The notes under the pieces were generated by a model that saw only the letters and a program-made list of their open reading frames with translations, had not been told where the DNA came from and searched no databases. The position numbers and the translations under genes were made by a program. Positions 1 through 8,790 of a DNA stretch of 64,000 bases are shown here, piece after piece (position 1 is the first letter of the stretch; each line of letters opens with the position of its first letter). The stretch is from NCBI GenBank assembly GCA_947178105.1, contig CAMWXD010000002.1, positions 1 through 64,000 on the forward strand, in the 5' to 3' direction. The DNA is from an uncultured Eubacterium sp. (lineage in GTDB: Bacteria; Bacillota; Clostridia; Lachnospirales; Lachnospiraceae).

Positions 1-230
1 ACGATTCAGCAAAACAGCCGTTACAGCTCGTGCTTCGTTCCATCCTCATTCAGAACCAGCCGGAAGCCGGCATGATCGCTGATATGCAGAGTACCGCAGA
101 ACGCGCACAGTTGGCGGAGCTTTTGAAATATGCAACGATCATTGTTTCCAGCCTGCCGCTGTTAGTCATGTATCCGTTCTTCCAGAAATATTTTGACGCG
201 GGCATTATGGCAGGTTCTGTAAAGGGCTGA
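1..230 (+). CDS. Carbohydrate ABC transporter permease, C-terminal fragment
   Basis: The frame is open to the left edge, so the gene is cut by the window and only about 76 C-terminal residues remain. They end in FFQKYFDAGIMAGSVKG, the usual tail of LplC/YtcP-type sugar permeases (binding-protein-dependent inner-membrane component), preceded by a hydrophobic segment (IIVSSLPLLVMYPFF). The substrate-binding lipoprotein gene starts about 50 bases downstream, so the two form one transport operon. Its position beside GH32 genes suggests import of sucrose or fructo-oligosaccharides; that substrate is inferred. No ATPase gene is visible here; such importers often share one encoded elsewhere. Confidence 0.85.
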   Translation, partial: DSAKQPLQLVLRSILIQNQPEAGMIADMQSTAERAQLAELLKYATIIVSSLPLLVMYPFFQKYFDAGIMAGSVKG

Positions 231-279
231 AAAACGCAATATGAAAAAAGAAAAGAACAGGAAAGGAAAGGGGAAAAAT

Positions 280-2070
280 ATGAAGTATCATCAGATTATG
301 AAACGTGTACTGGCAACGGCGCTGGCAGCCGGTATGATTGTAACATCCGCAGGATGCGGCAGCAGCGGAGGCGGCTCAAATGCGCCTAAAGGCGGCGAGG
401 TGCAGGAAGTAGATACTGCGGATCTGGAATTTCCGCTGAAAGAAAAAGCAACGCTTACCGGCTTGATCAGCTATCCGGCGAATACGGAGTCTGAACCGAA
501 TAACCGGACGATCTTTAAACGCTTGCAGGAAAAGACCAATGTAGAGATCAACTGGACGGCGATCCAGGGCGACCAGTGGGGCGACAAGATTAAGCTTGCC
601 ATGGCAAATAAAAGTTCTTTGACAGATTTTGTCTTTACCGCAGGATTTGGCGACAGCGACCTGCTGAAATACGGCGAGCAGGGCGTGATCATTCCGTTGG
701 AAGGATATATTGACAAATATATGCCGAATCTGAAAGCAGTATTTGACAAATTTCCGGAATACAGAACGATGAGCACGGATACGAACGGGCATATCTGGGC
801 GTTTCCATGGATCGAGCAGCTTGGTTCTGAAAAGACAGCGATCCAGACAGTCGGCAGTATGAGCTTTATTAACAAAAAGTGGCTGGATTTCCTTGAATTG
901 GAAATGCCGGAAACGATAGAAGAATTTGAGCAGGTGCTGATTGCATTCCGTGATAACGCTTCCAAACTCCAGTCTGAGTTTAGCATCGACGGAAGCATTA
1001 TTCCTATGTCCTGTATTTTAAATGGCGGCGAGGATCCGGGAATTCTTATCAACGGCTTCGGCGAAGGATACGGCGATGCAGATACTGGCAGGCATATTGC
1101 GGTTACAGATGACCTGAAGGTAATCTGCTCCGCAACACAGCAGGGCTTCAAAGATGGTATTGCATGGCTGCATAAACTGTATGAGGAAGGGCTGATTGAT
1201 CCGGAAGCATTTACACAGGAATGGTCTACGTATGTATCCAAAGGAAAATCCGGCCGATACGGCGTATGCTTTACCTGGGATGTCGGAAATATTGATAATA
1301 TTAAGGACTGGGTGCCGCTGCCGGTGCTGACGGCTGATACAAGAAACCTTACGCCAGCGAACGGTTCTTTTACAAGCGGATATGACCGCGGACGCTGTGT
1401 CGTTACTTCGATTGCTGAAAATCCGGCACTGGTATGCGCATGGATTGATCAGATGTATGATCCGTTCCAGTCTCCGCAGAACAACTGGGGTACTTACGGC
1501 GAGGATGATGAATTTGATATTTTCGTACTTGGCAAAAATGAGAATGGAGATGACATGCTTCAACATGCGCCTCTGGGCGATGCTTCTCCGGTAGAAGTAC
1601 GTGAAGCAGAGAACGTAGCAGGCCCTCTGGCAGTATTGGATGAATACTATGGCGTCTATGTAACCTGCCCGGATGATGCACAGTACCGTCTGGACTGGAT
1701 CAAAGAGCTTTATACCCCGGATATGAACAGAAAATATGTATATCCGAACGTATTTATGAGCAGGGAAGATACAGAAAAGATTTCCAACCTGCAGGCTGAT
1801 ATTCAAAAGACGATTAACGCAAAGAAATCAGACTGGATCATGAACGGTTTTTCAGATGCTGACTGGGATCAGTTCTTAAAAGACCTGGATGCTTACGGCC
1901 TGGAAGAATACCTGTCTATTTTCCAGAAATATCTGGATTCCTACTATGCAGAAGGCGGTGCTGATTCTGGCTCCGGTGCAGACGCAGGTACAGATGCGGA
2001 AGCTGGTGCAGACGCAGGTACAGATGCAGAAGCTGGTGCAGACGCAGGTACAGGTACAGACGCAGAATAG
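280..2070 (+). CDS. Extracellular sugar-binding lipoprotein (family 1 solute-binding protein)
   Basis: A 596-residue substrate-binding component of the ABC importer whose permease ends just upstream. I start it at ATG 280, behind a purine-rich AAGGAAAGGGG site, rather than at ATG 241, which has no good site. The N-terminus is a lipoprotein signal: basic MKYHQIMKR, hydrophobic core, lipobox SAGC, then a Gly/Ser linker. The rest resembles long Clostridial family 1 binding proteins of the LipO type. The last roughly 35 residues are a low-complexity Ala/Asp/Gly/Glu tail encoded by a 30-bp tandem repeat, which may act as a flexible surface spacer. Ligand specificity is inferred only from the neighbouring GH32 and fructokinase genes. 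Confidence 0.88.
   Translation: MKYHQIMKRVLATALAAGMIVTSAGCGSSGGGSNAPKGGEVQEVDTADLEFPLKEKATLTGLISYPANTESEPNNRTIFKRLQEKTNVEINWTAIQGDQWGDKIKLAMANKSSLTDFVFTAGFGDSDLLKYGEQGVIIPLEGYIDKYMPNLKAVFDKFPEYRTMSTDTNGHIWAFPWIEQLGSEKTAIQTVGSMSFINKKWLDFLELEMPETIEEFEQVLIAFRDNASKLQSEFSIDGSIIPMSCILNGGEDPGILINGFGEGYGDADTGRHIAVTDDLKVICSATQQGFKDGIAWLHKLYEEGLIDPEAFTQEWSTYVSKGKSGRYGVCFTWDVGNIDNIKDWVPLPVLTADTRNLTPANGSFTSGYDRGRCVVTSIAENPALVCAWIDQMYDPFQSPQNNWGTYGEDDEFDIFVLGKNENGDDMLQHAPLGDASPVEVREAENVAGPLAVLDEYYGVYVTCPDDAQYRLDWIKELYTPDMNRKYVYPNVFMSREDTEKISNLQADIQKTINAKKSDWIMNGFSDADWDQFLKDLDAYGLEEYLSIFQKYLDSYYAEGGADSGSGADAGTDAEAGADAGTDAEAGADAGTGTDAE
1981..2060 (+). repeat. 30-bp tandem repeat in the 3' end of the binding-protein gene
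   Basis: Two nearly identical 30-bp units (1981-2010 and 2011-2040, one base different) and a partial third unit encode the repeated residues DAGTDAEAGA at the lipoprotein C-terminus. The unit length is a multiple of three, so copy-number change would keep the frame. Confidence 0.85.
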
Positions 2071-2140
2071 TGTCTGAAACGGATGATTGTGCAGTTTTGA
2101 ATTGTAACTGGATCAGGGCATAGGAAATGTCCCTGGAGCG

Positions 2141-2198
2141 CTGCCGTATTAAGAAAAGACGAAAGGTTTCCTTCTTAACTTAATGCGGCAGTTTTTTT
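2141..2198 (+). terminator. Intrinsic terminator after the sugar-binding protein gene
   Basis: A long hairpin has arms starting CTGCCGTATTAAG and ending TTAATGCGGCAG, followed directly by seven T residues. It separates the transporter operon from the GH32 gene. Confidence 0.8.
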
Positions 2199-2203
2199 AA
2201 ACC

Positions 2204-2229
2204 ATGCAAATGCCAGGAATATTTTGCAT
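2204..2229. promoter_or_regulatory. Dyad upstream of the GH32 gene, possible operator
   Basis: ATGCAAA and TTTGCAT form an inverted repeat 12 bases apart, about 33 bases before the GH32 start. The half-site overlaps in sequence with the TGTGCAAAT motif found at the lacI, fructokinase and levanase control regions, so it might be a divergent site for the same regulator. The match is short and may be chance. Confidence 0.3.
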
Positions 2230-2261
2230 GAGTATTCGATGGAATAGAAGAGGAGATAAGT

Positions 2262-3752
2262 ATGGCAACAAGTCAGACATTGCGGGAAGCCCGTAAATAC
2301 GAAGAGGCTTCAGAAAAGCTTATAAAAGAAGAAGAAAAACCGGCGTTCCATCTGGCGGCCAGGACTGGCTGGATGAATGACCCGAATGGGTTCTCTTATT
2401 ATAAAGGAGAATACCATATGTTTTATCAGTACTATCCGTACGATTCTCAGTGGGGGCCGATGCATTGGGGACATGCGGTGAGCAGTGATCTTCTGCACTG
2501 GAAATATCTGCCGGCGGCGCTGGCGCCGGATGAGTTTTATGACAGGGACGGCTGTTTTTCAGGCAGCGCGATAGAGCTTGACGACGGCAGGCAGCTTTTG
2601 ATGTATACCGGTGTGGTAAGAGAACGCCAGAGAAACGGAGGCGTCTGCGAAGTCCAGACCCAGTGCCTTGCAGTCGGCGACGGAATGGATTATGAAAAAT
2701 ATGAAAAAAATCCGGTACTGGATGAGTCAAACCTGCCGGAAGGATGCAGCAGGTTTGATTTCCGCGATCCGAAAATATGGCGGAAAGACGACGGCACTTA
2801 CTGCTGTCTCGTAGGAAACCGCCCGGCGGACGGCAGCGGCCAGATCCTGCTGTTTACAAGCCCGAATGGATTTCACTGGGACTATAAAAAAGTACTGTGC
2901 GCAAACAATAACCGTTTTGGGCTGATGTGGGAATGCCCGGACTTTTTTAAGCTGGACGGGAAATGGGTGCTTTTGTCAAGCCCGCAGGACATGATGCCGC
3001 AGGGATTTGAATATCACAACGGAAACGGTACCCTGTGCCTGATTGGCGATTATGATGAAAGGACAGACAGCTTTACAGAGGAGTGCAACCAGTCCGTTGA
3101 CTATGGGATTGATTTTTATGCGCCGCAGACAATATTGACGCCGGATGGGCGCCGAGTGATGATCGGCTGGATGCAGAACTGGGATACGTGCAGCCTGCGC
3201 ATGACAGACCATCCGCTGTGGTACGGGCAGATGAGCCTGCCGAGAGAACTGTCCATCAGGAACGGAAGGCTGTACCAGACGCCGCTGCGGGAGCTTTTGA
3301 AAATGCGCCAAAATAAGACGGTGCACAGACAGGTGCCGGTGTCGGGTGTCGTCAGGCTGAATGGGATCAATGGCCGCAGGGCGGACATGGAGCTTACGAT
3401 CCGCCCGAAAGACAGTGAAAAGATGTACCGAAAATTTGCAGTACGTTTTGCACAGAATGAGGAGTATTATACTTCACTGAGTTTCCGTCCGTCAGAATCT
3501 ATTTTAAAGATTGACCGAAAATTTTCCGGTTCCAGAAGAGCCATTATCCATCAGCGCAGAAGCCTGGTAAATGGCGGAAACGGGGAACTGAAATTGCGCA
3601 TGATCTTTGACCGTTTCAGTGTAGAAGTCTTTGTCAATGACGGAGAACAGGTGATGACCGCAACGATGTATACAGAGCAGGAGGCAGACGGGATTTCCTT
3701 TTTTGCGGACGGAGAAGCGGTCATTGATGTGGAGAAATATGACCTTGTCTGA
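2262..3752 (+). CDS. Intracellular GH32 beta-fructofuranosidase / sucrose-6-phosphate hydrolase
   Basis: A 496-residue GH32 enzyme hydrolysing terminal beta-fructosyl bonds in sucrose, its phosphate or short fructo-oligosaccharides. The catalytic set is complete: nucleophile D40 in WMNDPNG, transition-state stabiliser in FRDP (R168-P170), acid/base E224 in WECPD. A C-terminal beta-sandwich follows the five-bladed propeller. There is no signal peptide, so the enzyme is cytoplasmic. The start has a good AGAGGAGA site. Because the import system here is ABC rather than PTS, the substrate is more likely unphosphorylated sucrose or oligofructose; a scrB/sacA-type role cannot be excluded. Confidence 0.92.
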   Translation: MATSQTLREARKYEEASEKLIKEEEKPAFHLAARTGWMNDPNGFSYYKGEYHMFYQYYPYDSQWGPMHWGHAVSSDLLHWKYLPAALAPDEFYDRDGCFSGSAIELDDGRQLLMYTGVVRERQRNGGVCEVQTQCLAVGDGMDYEKYEKNPVLDESNLPEGCSRFDFRDPKIWRKDDGTYCCLVGNRPADGSGQILLFTSPNGFHWDYKKVLCANNNRFGLMWECPDFFKLDGKWVLLSSPQDMMPQGFEYHNGNGTLCLIGDYDERTDSFTEECNQSVDYGIDFYAPQTILTPDGRRVMIGWMQNWDTCSLRMTDHPLWYGQMSLPRELSIRNGRLYQTPLRELLKMRQNKTVHRQVPVSGVVRLNGINGRRADMELTIRPKDSEKMYRKFAVRFAQNEEYYTSLSFRPSESILKIDRKFSGSRRAIIHQRRSLVNGGNGELKLRMIFDRFSVEVFVNDGEQVMTATMYTEQEADGISFFADGEAVIDVEKYDLV

Positions 3753-3870
3753 TGGCGCCGGATTTTGCCGCGATCCTGATTCAGTGTTTGATCATGTATG
3801 CGATGTCCTGTTTCTGGATTGCGGCATATGGAGGGACAGAGTCACTGTCTGGAGTAGGAAAGGAGAGAAA

Positions 3871-4383
3871 ATGCACTTGCTTATAGAGACAGAGCGCTTG
3901 CTGTTACGAGATTGCCAGGAAAGTGACGCATTGGATTTATATGAAATGTGTCTTGACCAGAGCTTGCAAAAAAGTGGAATTACTGTTTTTGAATCTGTGG
4001 AAGAAAGCCTTCATGCCGCAAAATATTGGATGAACGACCCTGGTTTCAAGATCATCACTACAAAGAGCGACGGTCGTTTTGTGGGATTTATCAGTCTTGC
4101 CGATATGAACCGGTACGACGCTTATATGGAATTAGAATATGCCATTGCAGCAAAATACCGCAATAGAGGATATGCAACTGAAGTGGTAAAACGCATGACA
4201 GCCTATGGATTTACAGATCTGCATTTATCGGCAATCGCAGCATGGGTGCGCTCACATAACGAAGGCAGTGTCCGGGTTTTAGAAAAATGTTCCTTTGTGT
4301 TTGAAGGCAGGCTTAGAAAACATGCCCGTGATAAAAGCGACACTTTATGTTACTCTATGTTAAGGGAAGAGTGGAAAATGTAG
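3871..4383 (+). CDS. GNAT family N-acetyltransferase (RimJ/RimL type)
   Basis: A 170-residue acetyl-CoA-dependent acetyltransferase. The N-terminus IETERLLLRDCQESDA is typical of the RimJ/RimL-like branch; the acetyl-CoA loop is visible as AAKYRNRGYATE, and the C-terminal region has the usual N-EGSVRVLEKCSF motif. I use ATG 3871, preceded by AGGAAAGGAG; an in-frame extension back to 3703 overlaps the GH32 gene and lacks a ribosome site. The acceptor (protein N-terminus, amino sugar or small molecule) cannot be told. It seems unrelated to the fructan genes around it, and it lies too far from the pse cluster to be assumed the missing PseH. Confidence 0.88.
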   Translation: MHLLIETERLLLRDCQESDALDLYEMCLDQSLQKSGITVFESVEESLHAAKYWMNDPGFKIITTKSDGRFVGFISLADMNRYDAYMELEYAIAAKYRNRGYATEVVKRMTAYGFTDLHLSAIAAWVRSHNEGSVRVLEKCSFVFEGRLRKHARDKSDTLCYSMLREEWKM

Positions 4384-4393
4384 ATCCATCGAC

Positions 4394-4423
4394 ACAGCAA
4401 TAGAATGTTGGCATTCTTGCTGT
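4394..4423 (+). terminator. Hairpin between the convergent GNAT and XRE genes
   Basis: ACAGCAATAGAATG pairs with CATTCTTGCTGT around a short loop, followed by GCCGAATTTT. The T tract is weak, so termination is plausible but not certain. Confidence 0.5.
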
Positions 4424-4463
4424 GCCGAATTTTCACCTGAAAAAAATTGCCGATTGCTTTTTA

Positions 4464-5564
4464 TTAGCGGGCAGCCGATAATCTTTGGACAATCTGCTGA
4501 AAAGCTGCCGTATCCCTGATGGCATCAAAATCTGAATGGCACATCCATTTACTGCGCATGATTTCCTGGCAGCTTCTGTTGTCGGTAGTTTCAAAATCTG
4601 TGCGCTTCCAGTTCGTATCACCAAGAAGCAGGCTGTATGCGGTTCCTTCTTTGGGACAATGATCAAACGCTGATGCGTTGTCTGCGGCTATTTGCAGTTG
4701 ATGCAGTGCCTCATCTGTCTTGCCAAGCCTTGCATAAACCTGGGCGGACATGCAGTTAAGCTGTGCCAGGTAATGCCTTGCGTGTGCAGCGTCCTCGCCG
4801 CGGATGAGTTCATTCAGCGCGGTTATTTTTTCAGATACGGAAATCAGGTCTTTATCAGGCAGGAGTTTTCCGTATATGATATTGTAAAGTCCGGCTTTTA
4901 AATTTTCATAGCTTTGGCGGATGAGCTTTCTTGTAAAAGGCAGCTTTTCATCCTCGTCAAGTGCCTGCCATATTTGTGCTTCCATACAAAACCGCTGTGG
5001 CGGAAGCGTTTCATAGATGGCGCGGCCTTGCTTTTTGCGTCCCATTTCGCAGTGCTGAAAGGCAAGCCTTGCAGTGGCTTCCAGACGAATTTCCTGTTCA
5101 GGGCAGTATTTCATAATCCGTTCGCCGAGCGCTACGATCTCTGCGTCGTATTTTTGTATATTTTCTTTCCAGTCCGGGATATTCCCATCTTCATCTCCAG
5201 CCAGAAACAGCGCGTACATCAGCTTGTTGAGCAGTGTGTAATTGTTTGGAAATTCGCCGACGCCTTCGCGGGCAATCTGGATGCAGCGTTTCATGTCTCC
5301 CTGGCTGACCGCTTCCTGATAACGGTTCAGATAAGTTTCCACCTTATTTTTTTCGATCAGCCTGTCGGTTCCCAGCAGTTTATCCGCAGTGACCGCAAAG
5401 AAGTCTGATATTTCAGGAATCAGTTCGATATCTGGATAGCAGACGCCCAGCTCCCAGCGCGAAACAGACTGGCATGATACGCCAAGGGCTTCTGCAAGTT
5501 CCTCCTGCGTAATTTCTTTTTCCTTCCGCAGAGATTTGAGTGTTTCACCAATTTGTAATTTCAT
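4464..5564 (-). CDS. XRE-family helix-turn-helix regulator with TPR-like C-terminus
   Basis: A 366-residue DNA-binding protein. Residues about 5-60 form a classic XRE helix-turn-helix (IGETLKSLRKEKEITQEELA, then SVSRWELGVCYPD). The remaining 300 residues are alpha-helical with repeated patterns resembling the tetratricopeptide-like domains of peptide-sensing or stress regulators in Firmicutes. It is convergent with the GNAT gene and divergent from the AAA ATPase gene. A consensus promoter lies upstream at 5628-5656. Target and ligand are unknown; one plausible target is the divergent ATPase gene, but no operator was identified. Confidence 0.85.
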   Translation of the reverse strand: MKLQIGETLKSLRKEKEITQEELAEALGVSCQSVSRWELGVCYPDIELIPEISDFFAVTADKLLGTDRLIEKNKVETYLNRYQEAVSQGDMKRCIQIAREGVGEFPNNYTLLNKLMYALFLAGDEDGNIPDWKENIQKYDAEIVALGERIMKYCPEQEIRLEATARLAFQHCEMGRKKQGRAIYETLPPQRFCMEAQIWQALDEDEKLPFTRKLIRQSYENLKAGLYNIIYGKLLPDKDLISVSEKITALNELIRGEDAAHARHYLAQLNCMSAQVYARLGKTDEALHQLQIAADNASAFDHCPKEGTAYSLLLGDTNWKRTDFETTDNRSCQEIMRSKWMCHSDFDAIRDTAAFQQIVQRLSAAR

Positions 5565-5627
5565 CGTATTCGATCCTTTCTGAATTTTTCTAAGAAGCAG
5601 CGCCGCTTTCTGGTTTTATTATACGGG

Positions 5628-5656
5628 GCGGTCAGAAAAGTATCAAGAACACGCTG
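5628..5656 (-). promoter_or_regulatory. Sigma-A promoter of the XRE regulator gene
   Basis: On the minus strand, -35 TTGATA and -10 TATAAT are separated by 17 bases, about 65 bases upstream of the XRE start codon. Confidence 0.75.
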
Positions 5657-5721
5657 CGTGAGATTTTTTCACTGGCAGAGTGATACCGGCTGAAAATCAG
5701 GCTGCCTGATAAAAACATATA

Positions 5722-5750
5722 TTGAGGTACAAAAAAGTTTGTGGTAATAT
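5722..5750 (+). promoter_or_regulatory. Promoter for the MNT relic and AAA ATPase
   Basis: -35 TTGAGG and -10 TAATAT are 17 bases apart, some 65 bases before the small MNT-like open frame. It is divergent from the XRE promoter, leaving about 65 bases between the two -35 boxes. Confidence 0.6.
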
Positions 5751-5814
5751 TGGTATAGTTCATATGCTTGAAAGCAGGAATGCGAATGTACGACAAAAGG
5801 AAGGGTATGGTAGA

Positions 5815-5895
5815 ATGAATAGCTGCATATTCACAATAAAAGATATTGTAAGCTTGGTTAAGCCGATTGCGGAGAAATATGGAGTAAAAGCATGA
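5815..5895 (+). pseudogene. Truncated MNT-type nucleotidyltransferase N-terminus
   Basis: This 26-codon frame reads FTIKDIVSLVKPIAEKYGVK, which matches the first helix of small MNT-domain nucleotidyltransferases (family pattern: TIEEI...VxPIAxxYGVKRxxLFGSYARGE). It stops right where the catalytic GSYARGE loop should begin. Its TGA overlaps the ATG of the ATPase gene (ATGA), so the remnant may now serve as a leader peptide coupling translation into the ATPase. Recognition rests on memory of the family; a chance match of about 20 residues is unlikely but possible. Confidence 0.55.
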
Positions 5896-7490
5896 CAAAA
5901 TCATTTAATACAGCAGGGGACTGCAAACCACAGATGCATTACATGGTTGATATTACAAAACGCCTGAAACAGATCCAGGGAATGATCGATAAAGGGGAAT
6001 ATTTTATGATCAGCCGCGGCCGACAGTATGGTAAAACGACTACGCTCCGCAATCTGAAACAGTTTCTGGAACCAGGCTATCTGGTTGTAAGCCTGGATTT
6101 TCAGAAAATTGGAAATGCAAGATTCCAGAATGAAAATCTTTTTTCAACTGCTTTTACCAGGCTGTTTGTAAAGGCTGTCCGCCAGCAGATTCTGTTTGAG
6201 CCGGAACTGGTCAAAGAATCTGTCAGAATGCTGGAAAGCACAGCCCAGGGCAGCGCTTACTTTGGTCTTTTGGAATTGTTCGACTGCCTGAGCAGCATTT
6301 GTGCGGAATCGGCAAAGCCAGTTGTCCTGATGATTGATGAAGTGGACAGTGCCACAGACAATCAGGTATTCCTGGATTTTCTGGCGCAATTACGTGCATA
6401 TTACATCGACCGGGATCTCACGCCTACGTTTCAGTCTGTGATACTTGCAGGTGTATACGACATCAAAAACTTAAAGCAGAAAATACGCCCGGAGGAGGAA
6501 CATAAAAGAAACAGTCCTTGGAATATCGCAGCAAATTTCGATATCGACATGAGTTTTTCTGCAGCGGATATCGAAAAAATGCTGGAAGAATACGAACAAG
6601 ACCGCCATACCGGAATGCATACAGCCATGATCGCGGGGCTTTTGTATGACTATACTTGCGGATATCCTTTTTTAGTCTCCAGGCTCTGCCAGATCCTAGA
6701 TGAAACAGTTGCAGGTAGCCCTGCTTTTCTGGATCAGGCATCTGCGTGGACAAAAGAAGGTGTTTTGGAAGCAGTAAAGATGATTTTGTCTGAGAAGAAT
6801 ACGCTTTTTGAGTCTCTGGCGAATAAGCTGGCTGCCTATCCGAAATTAAAGGAACTGCTGTATACAGCCCTGTTTTCTGGGGAAAGGATCTCATATAATC
6901 CTGACAACGATATATTTGACATTGCAGCCATGTTTGGTTTTATAAAAAACAATCGGGGAATTATGGCAGTAGCAAACCGGATATTTGAAACCCGTCTTTA
7001 TAATTTATTTTTATCGGAAGATGAAGTCAGCAGCCGTATTTTTGCTGTCAGCTCGATGGATAAAAACCAGTTTATCCAGGGTGGGCAATTAAACATGGAT
7101 CTTGTATTAAAAAAATTTATGGCTTGCTGGGATGAATTGTACAGCTCTGCGGATGAAAAATTTGTGGAAGAGAACGGACGGAAATTCTTTCTGTTGTATT
7201 TAAAGCCAATCATCAATGGTGTTGGAAATTATTATGTAGAATCCAGAACCCGGGACAATAGGCGGACGGATATTATCGTAGATTATCGCGGAAAGCAGTA
7301 TATTGTCGAAATAAAAATATGGCGGGGCAACGAGTATGAAAATCGGGGCATGAAGCAGTTGGCTGGCTATCTGGATGCATATAATGCCAAAAAAGGATAT
7401 CTGGTGAGTTTTAATTTTAATAAACACAAAATTACTGGAGCACGGGAAATTCAGACAGGTGAAAAGCACATCCTGGAAGTGGTGGTCTGA
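5892..7490 (+). CDS. AAA family ATPase with PD-(D/E)XK nuclease-like C-terminus
   Basis: A 532-residue protein. Residues about 20-300 are an AAA-like ATPase with Walker A GRQYGKTT (43-50), Walker B VVLMIDEVD, and the family hallmarks SVILAGVYDIKNLK and NSPWNIAANFDIDMSFS. The last 100 residues contain RTDIIVDYRG...YIVEIKIW, a PD-(D/E)XK-like D...ExK core. Such proteins are common, often multi-copy, in Clostridia and Bacteroidetes; their function is not established, with defence or mobile-element roles suggested by the architecture. The start has GGAG eight bases upstream and overlaps the stop of the MNT relic. An inverted-repeat terminator follows. Confidence 0.8.
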   Translation: MTKSFNTAGDCKPQMHYMVDITKRLKQIQGMIDKGEYFMISRGRQYGKTTTLRNLKQFLEPGYLVVSLDFQKIGNARFQNENLFSTAFTRLFVKAVRQQILFEPELVKESVRMLESTAQGSAYFGLLELFDCLSSICAESAKPVVLMIDEVDSATDNQVFLDFLAQLRAYYIDRDLTPTFQSVILAGVYDIKNLKQKIRPEEEHKRNSPWNIAANFDIDMSFSAADIEKMLEEYEQDRHTGMHTAMIAGLLYDYTCGYPFLVSRLCQILDETVAGSPAFLDQASAWTKEGVLEAVKMILSEKNTLFESLANKLAAYPKLKELLYTALFSGERISYNPDNDIFDIAAMFGFIKNNRGIMAVANRIFETRLYNLFLSEDEVSSRIFAVSSMDKNQFIQGGQLNMDLVLKKFMACWDELYSSADEKFVEENGRKFFLLYLKPIINGVGNYYVESRTRDNRRTDIIVDYRGKQYIVEIKIWRGNEYENRGMKQLAGYLDAYNAKKGYLVSFNFNKHKITGAREIQTGEKHILEVVV

Positions 7491-7505
7491 TCAGCGGCAA
7501 TATGG

Positions 7506-7537
7506 AAAAAGACAGGGCGTTTGCTCCTGTCTTTTTT
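7506..7537. terminator. Bidirectional terminator between the ATPase and lacI genes
   Basis: AAAAAGACAGG pairs with CCTGTCTTTTTT around a nine-base loop. The A and T flanks make it usable from both strands, serving the two convergent genes. Confidence 0.88.
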
Positions 7538-7561
7538 ATGCTCCTGCCATAGCGAACAAAG

Positions 7562-8638
7562 CTAATCTTCGGTTGATTCCCTGTAAATCAGGCTGGTTTC
7601 CGTATAGACCCTGCGGTAGTTCATAGATGGGTCCTTAATGCGGGACAGCAGTAAATGGACAGCCGAAAATCCCATGATCTGGCTGTGTATATGGATCGTA
7701 GTCAGCGTCGGGGATGTGATCCTTGATTCCTGGGAATCATCGAATCCGCACAGCCAGACGTCCTTTGGGACAGAGATCCCAAGCTCTTTAAATACAAACA
7801 GTACATCGATGGCAATAAAGTCATTGGCGCATAGAAATACATCCGGAAGGGATGCCAGGTTTTGGAACCGGTTCCTGAGATATTCCCGATAACTGATCGG
7901 TGAGGAACTGTCAACGGTGCTTTTGTAGTCTGTGATGCAGTATTCCTCCGGACAGGAAAGCCCGCACAGGTACATGGCGTTTCGGTAACCTAAAAACCGT
8001 TCAAAAAATGACTGGCAGTGCATACAGTCGCCGATGTAACCGATTCTTTTTTTTCCGCGTTTTACCATTTCATGGACAAAGATATGGATATTGGACTGGT
8101 TATCCATACTGAGCACATCTGCCTTAAGCGGTTCGTCAAAACCGGCTACAGGGGTATCTACGAAAAGGATCGGGGTATCCAGCCGGCAGAGCATGGAACA
8201 GTATTTTTTATCAAACATCTCCACGCAGATGATGCCGGCAGTCTTTTTCGCATGATAGGAATTTGGCAGATGCAGATGCCGGATCTCATTCTCCTGGATG
8301 CGGTGCATGGTAAAAGTATAGCCGGAGTCGGAAATTCCACGCTGGAAGTTATCAAGCATGGTGGATGCAAAATGGGAATTGCTGATAAAATTGGCAGTAA
8401 ACAGGGCAATTTCGTTTTTATCCAATGGCGGTATACAGTCTGTATCGGCATTGGTTATGCCTATGCCGGGTATATTTACGTAAGAAAACTGTTTGTATCC
8501 CATTTCTATGGCTTTCTTTAAGACCTTTTCCCTTGTAGCGTCGGCAAGGATGCCGGTATTATTGATCGCTTTGGATACGGTATTTCGGGAAAGGCCAAGT
8601 GCGTCCGCGATATCCTGTATAGTAACTCGTTCAGCCAT
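7562..8638 (-). CDS. LacI-family transcriptional regulator of the fructan genes
   Basis: A 358-residue repressor-type regulator. The N-terminal helix-turn-helix is clear (VTIQDIADALGLSRNTVSKA) with the usual hinge region, followed by a periplasmic-binding-protein-like sensor domain (WLCGFDDSQESRITSPTLTTI is a standard LacI block). It is transcribed divergently from the fructokinase gene. A perfect consensus promoter for it (TTGACA-17-TATAAT) carries a candidate operator in its spacer, suggesting autoregulation. The inferred regulon is fructokinase, the second GH32-like gene, and the secreted levanase; the inducer is probably fructose, sucrose or a phosphate derivative. Confidence 0.88.
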   Translation of the reverse strand: MAERVTIQDIADALGLSRNTVSKAINNTGILADATREKVLKKAIEMGYKQFSYVNIPGIGITNADTDCIPPLDKNEIALFTANFISNSHFASTMLDNFQRGISDSGYTFTMHRIQENEIRHLHLPNSYHAKKTAGIICVEMFDKKYCSMLCRLDTPILFVDTPVAGFDEPLKADVLSMDNQSNIHIFVHEMVKRGKKRIGYIGDCMHCQSFFERFLGYRNAMYLCGLSCPEEYCITDYKSTVDSSSPISYREYLRNRFQNLASLPDVFLCANDFIAIDVLFVFKELGISVPKDVWLCGFDDSQESRITSPTLTTIHIHSQIMGFSAVHLLLSRIKDPSMNYRRVYTETSLIYRESTED

Positions 8639-8697
8639 AGTATCTCACTTTCTTTTTGCTAATTTATTTCTGTGACAATGTATGTGACATTATTTTT

Positions 8698-8726
8698 ATT
8701 ATAATGCACAAATTGCGGACTGTCAA
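8698..8726 (-). promoter_or_regulatory. Consensus lacI promoter with operator-like spacer
   Basis: On the minus strand TTGACA and TATAAT are exactly 17 bases apart. The spacer contains CGCAATTTGTGCAT, the reverse complement of the AATGCACAAATT motif that also occurs before the levanase gene. This location would let the regulator block its own transcription. Confidence 0.8.
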
Positions 8727-8790
8727 ACCAAAGAAAAATGCTTTTTTGTAAGATATTTGATCGGATAAAAAATAAAAAGCGATAAAAATG

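Noticed and set aside
3703-3870. Extended N-terminus of the GNAT gene
   Set aside because: It overlaps the GH32 coding end and lacks a ribosome site; family proteins start at 3871.
8671-8690. TGTGACA direct repeat in the lacI leader, like a CRP/FNR half-site
   Set aside because: The copies are in direct rather than inverted order, and lie downstream of the mapped -10, so no known regulator fits.
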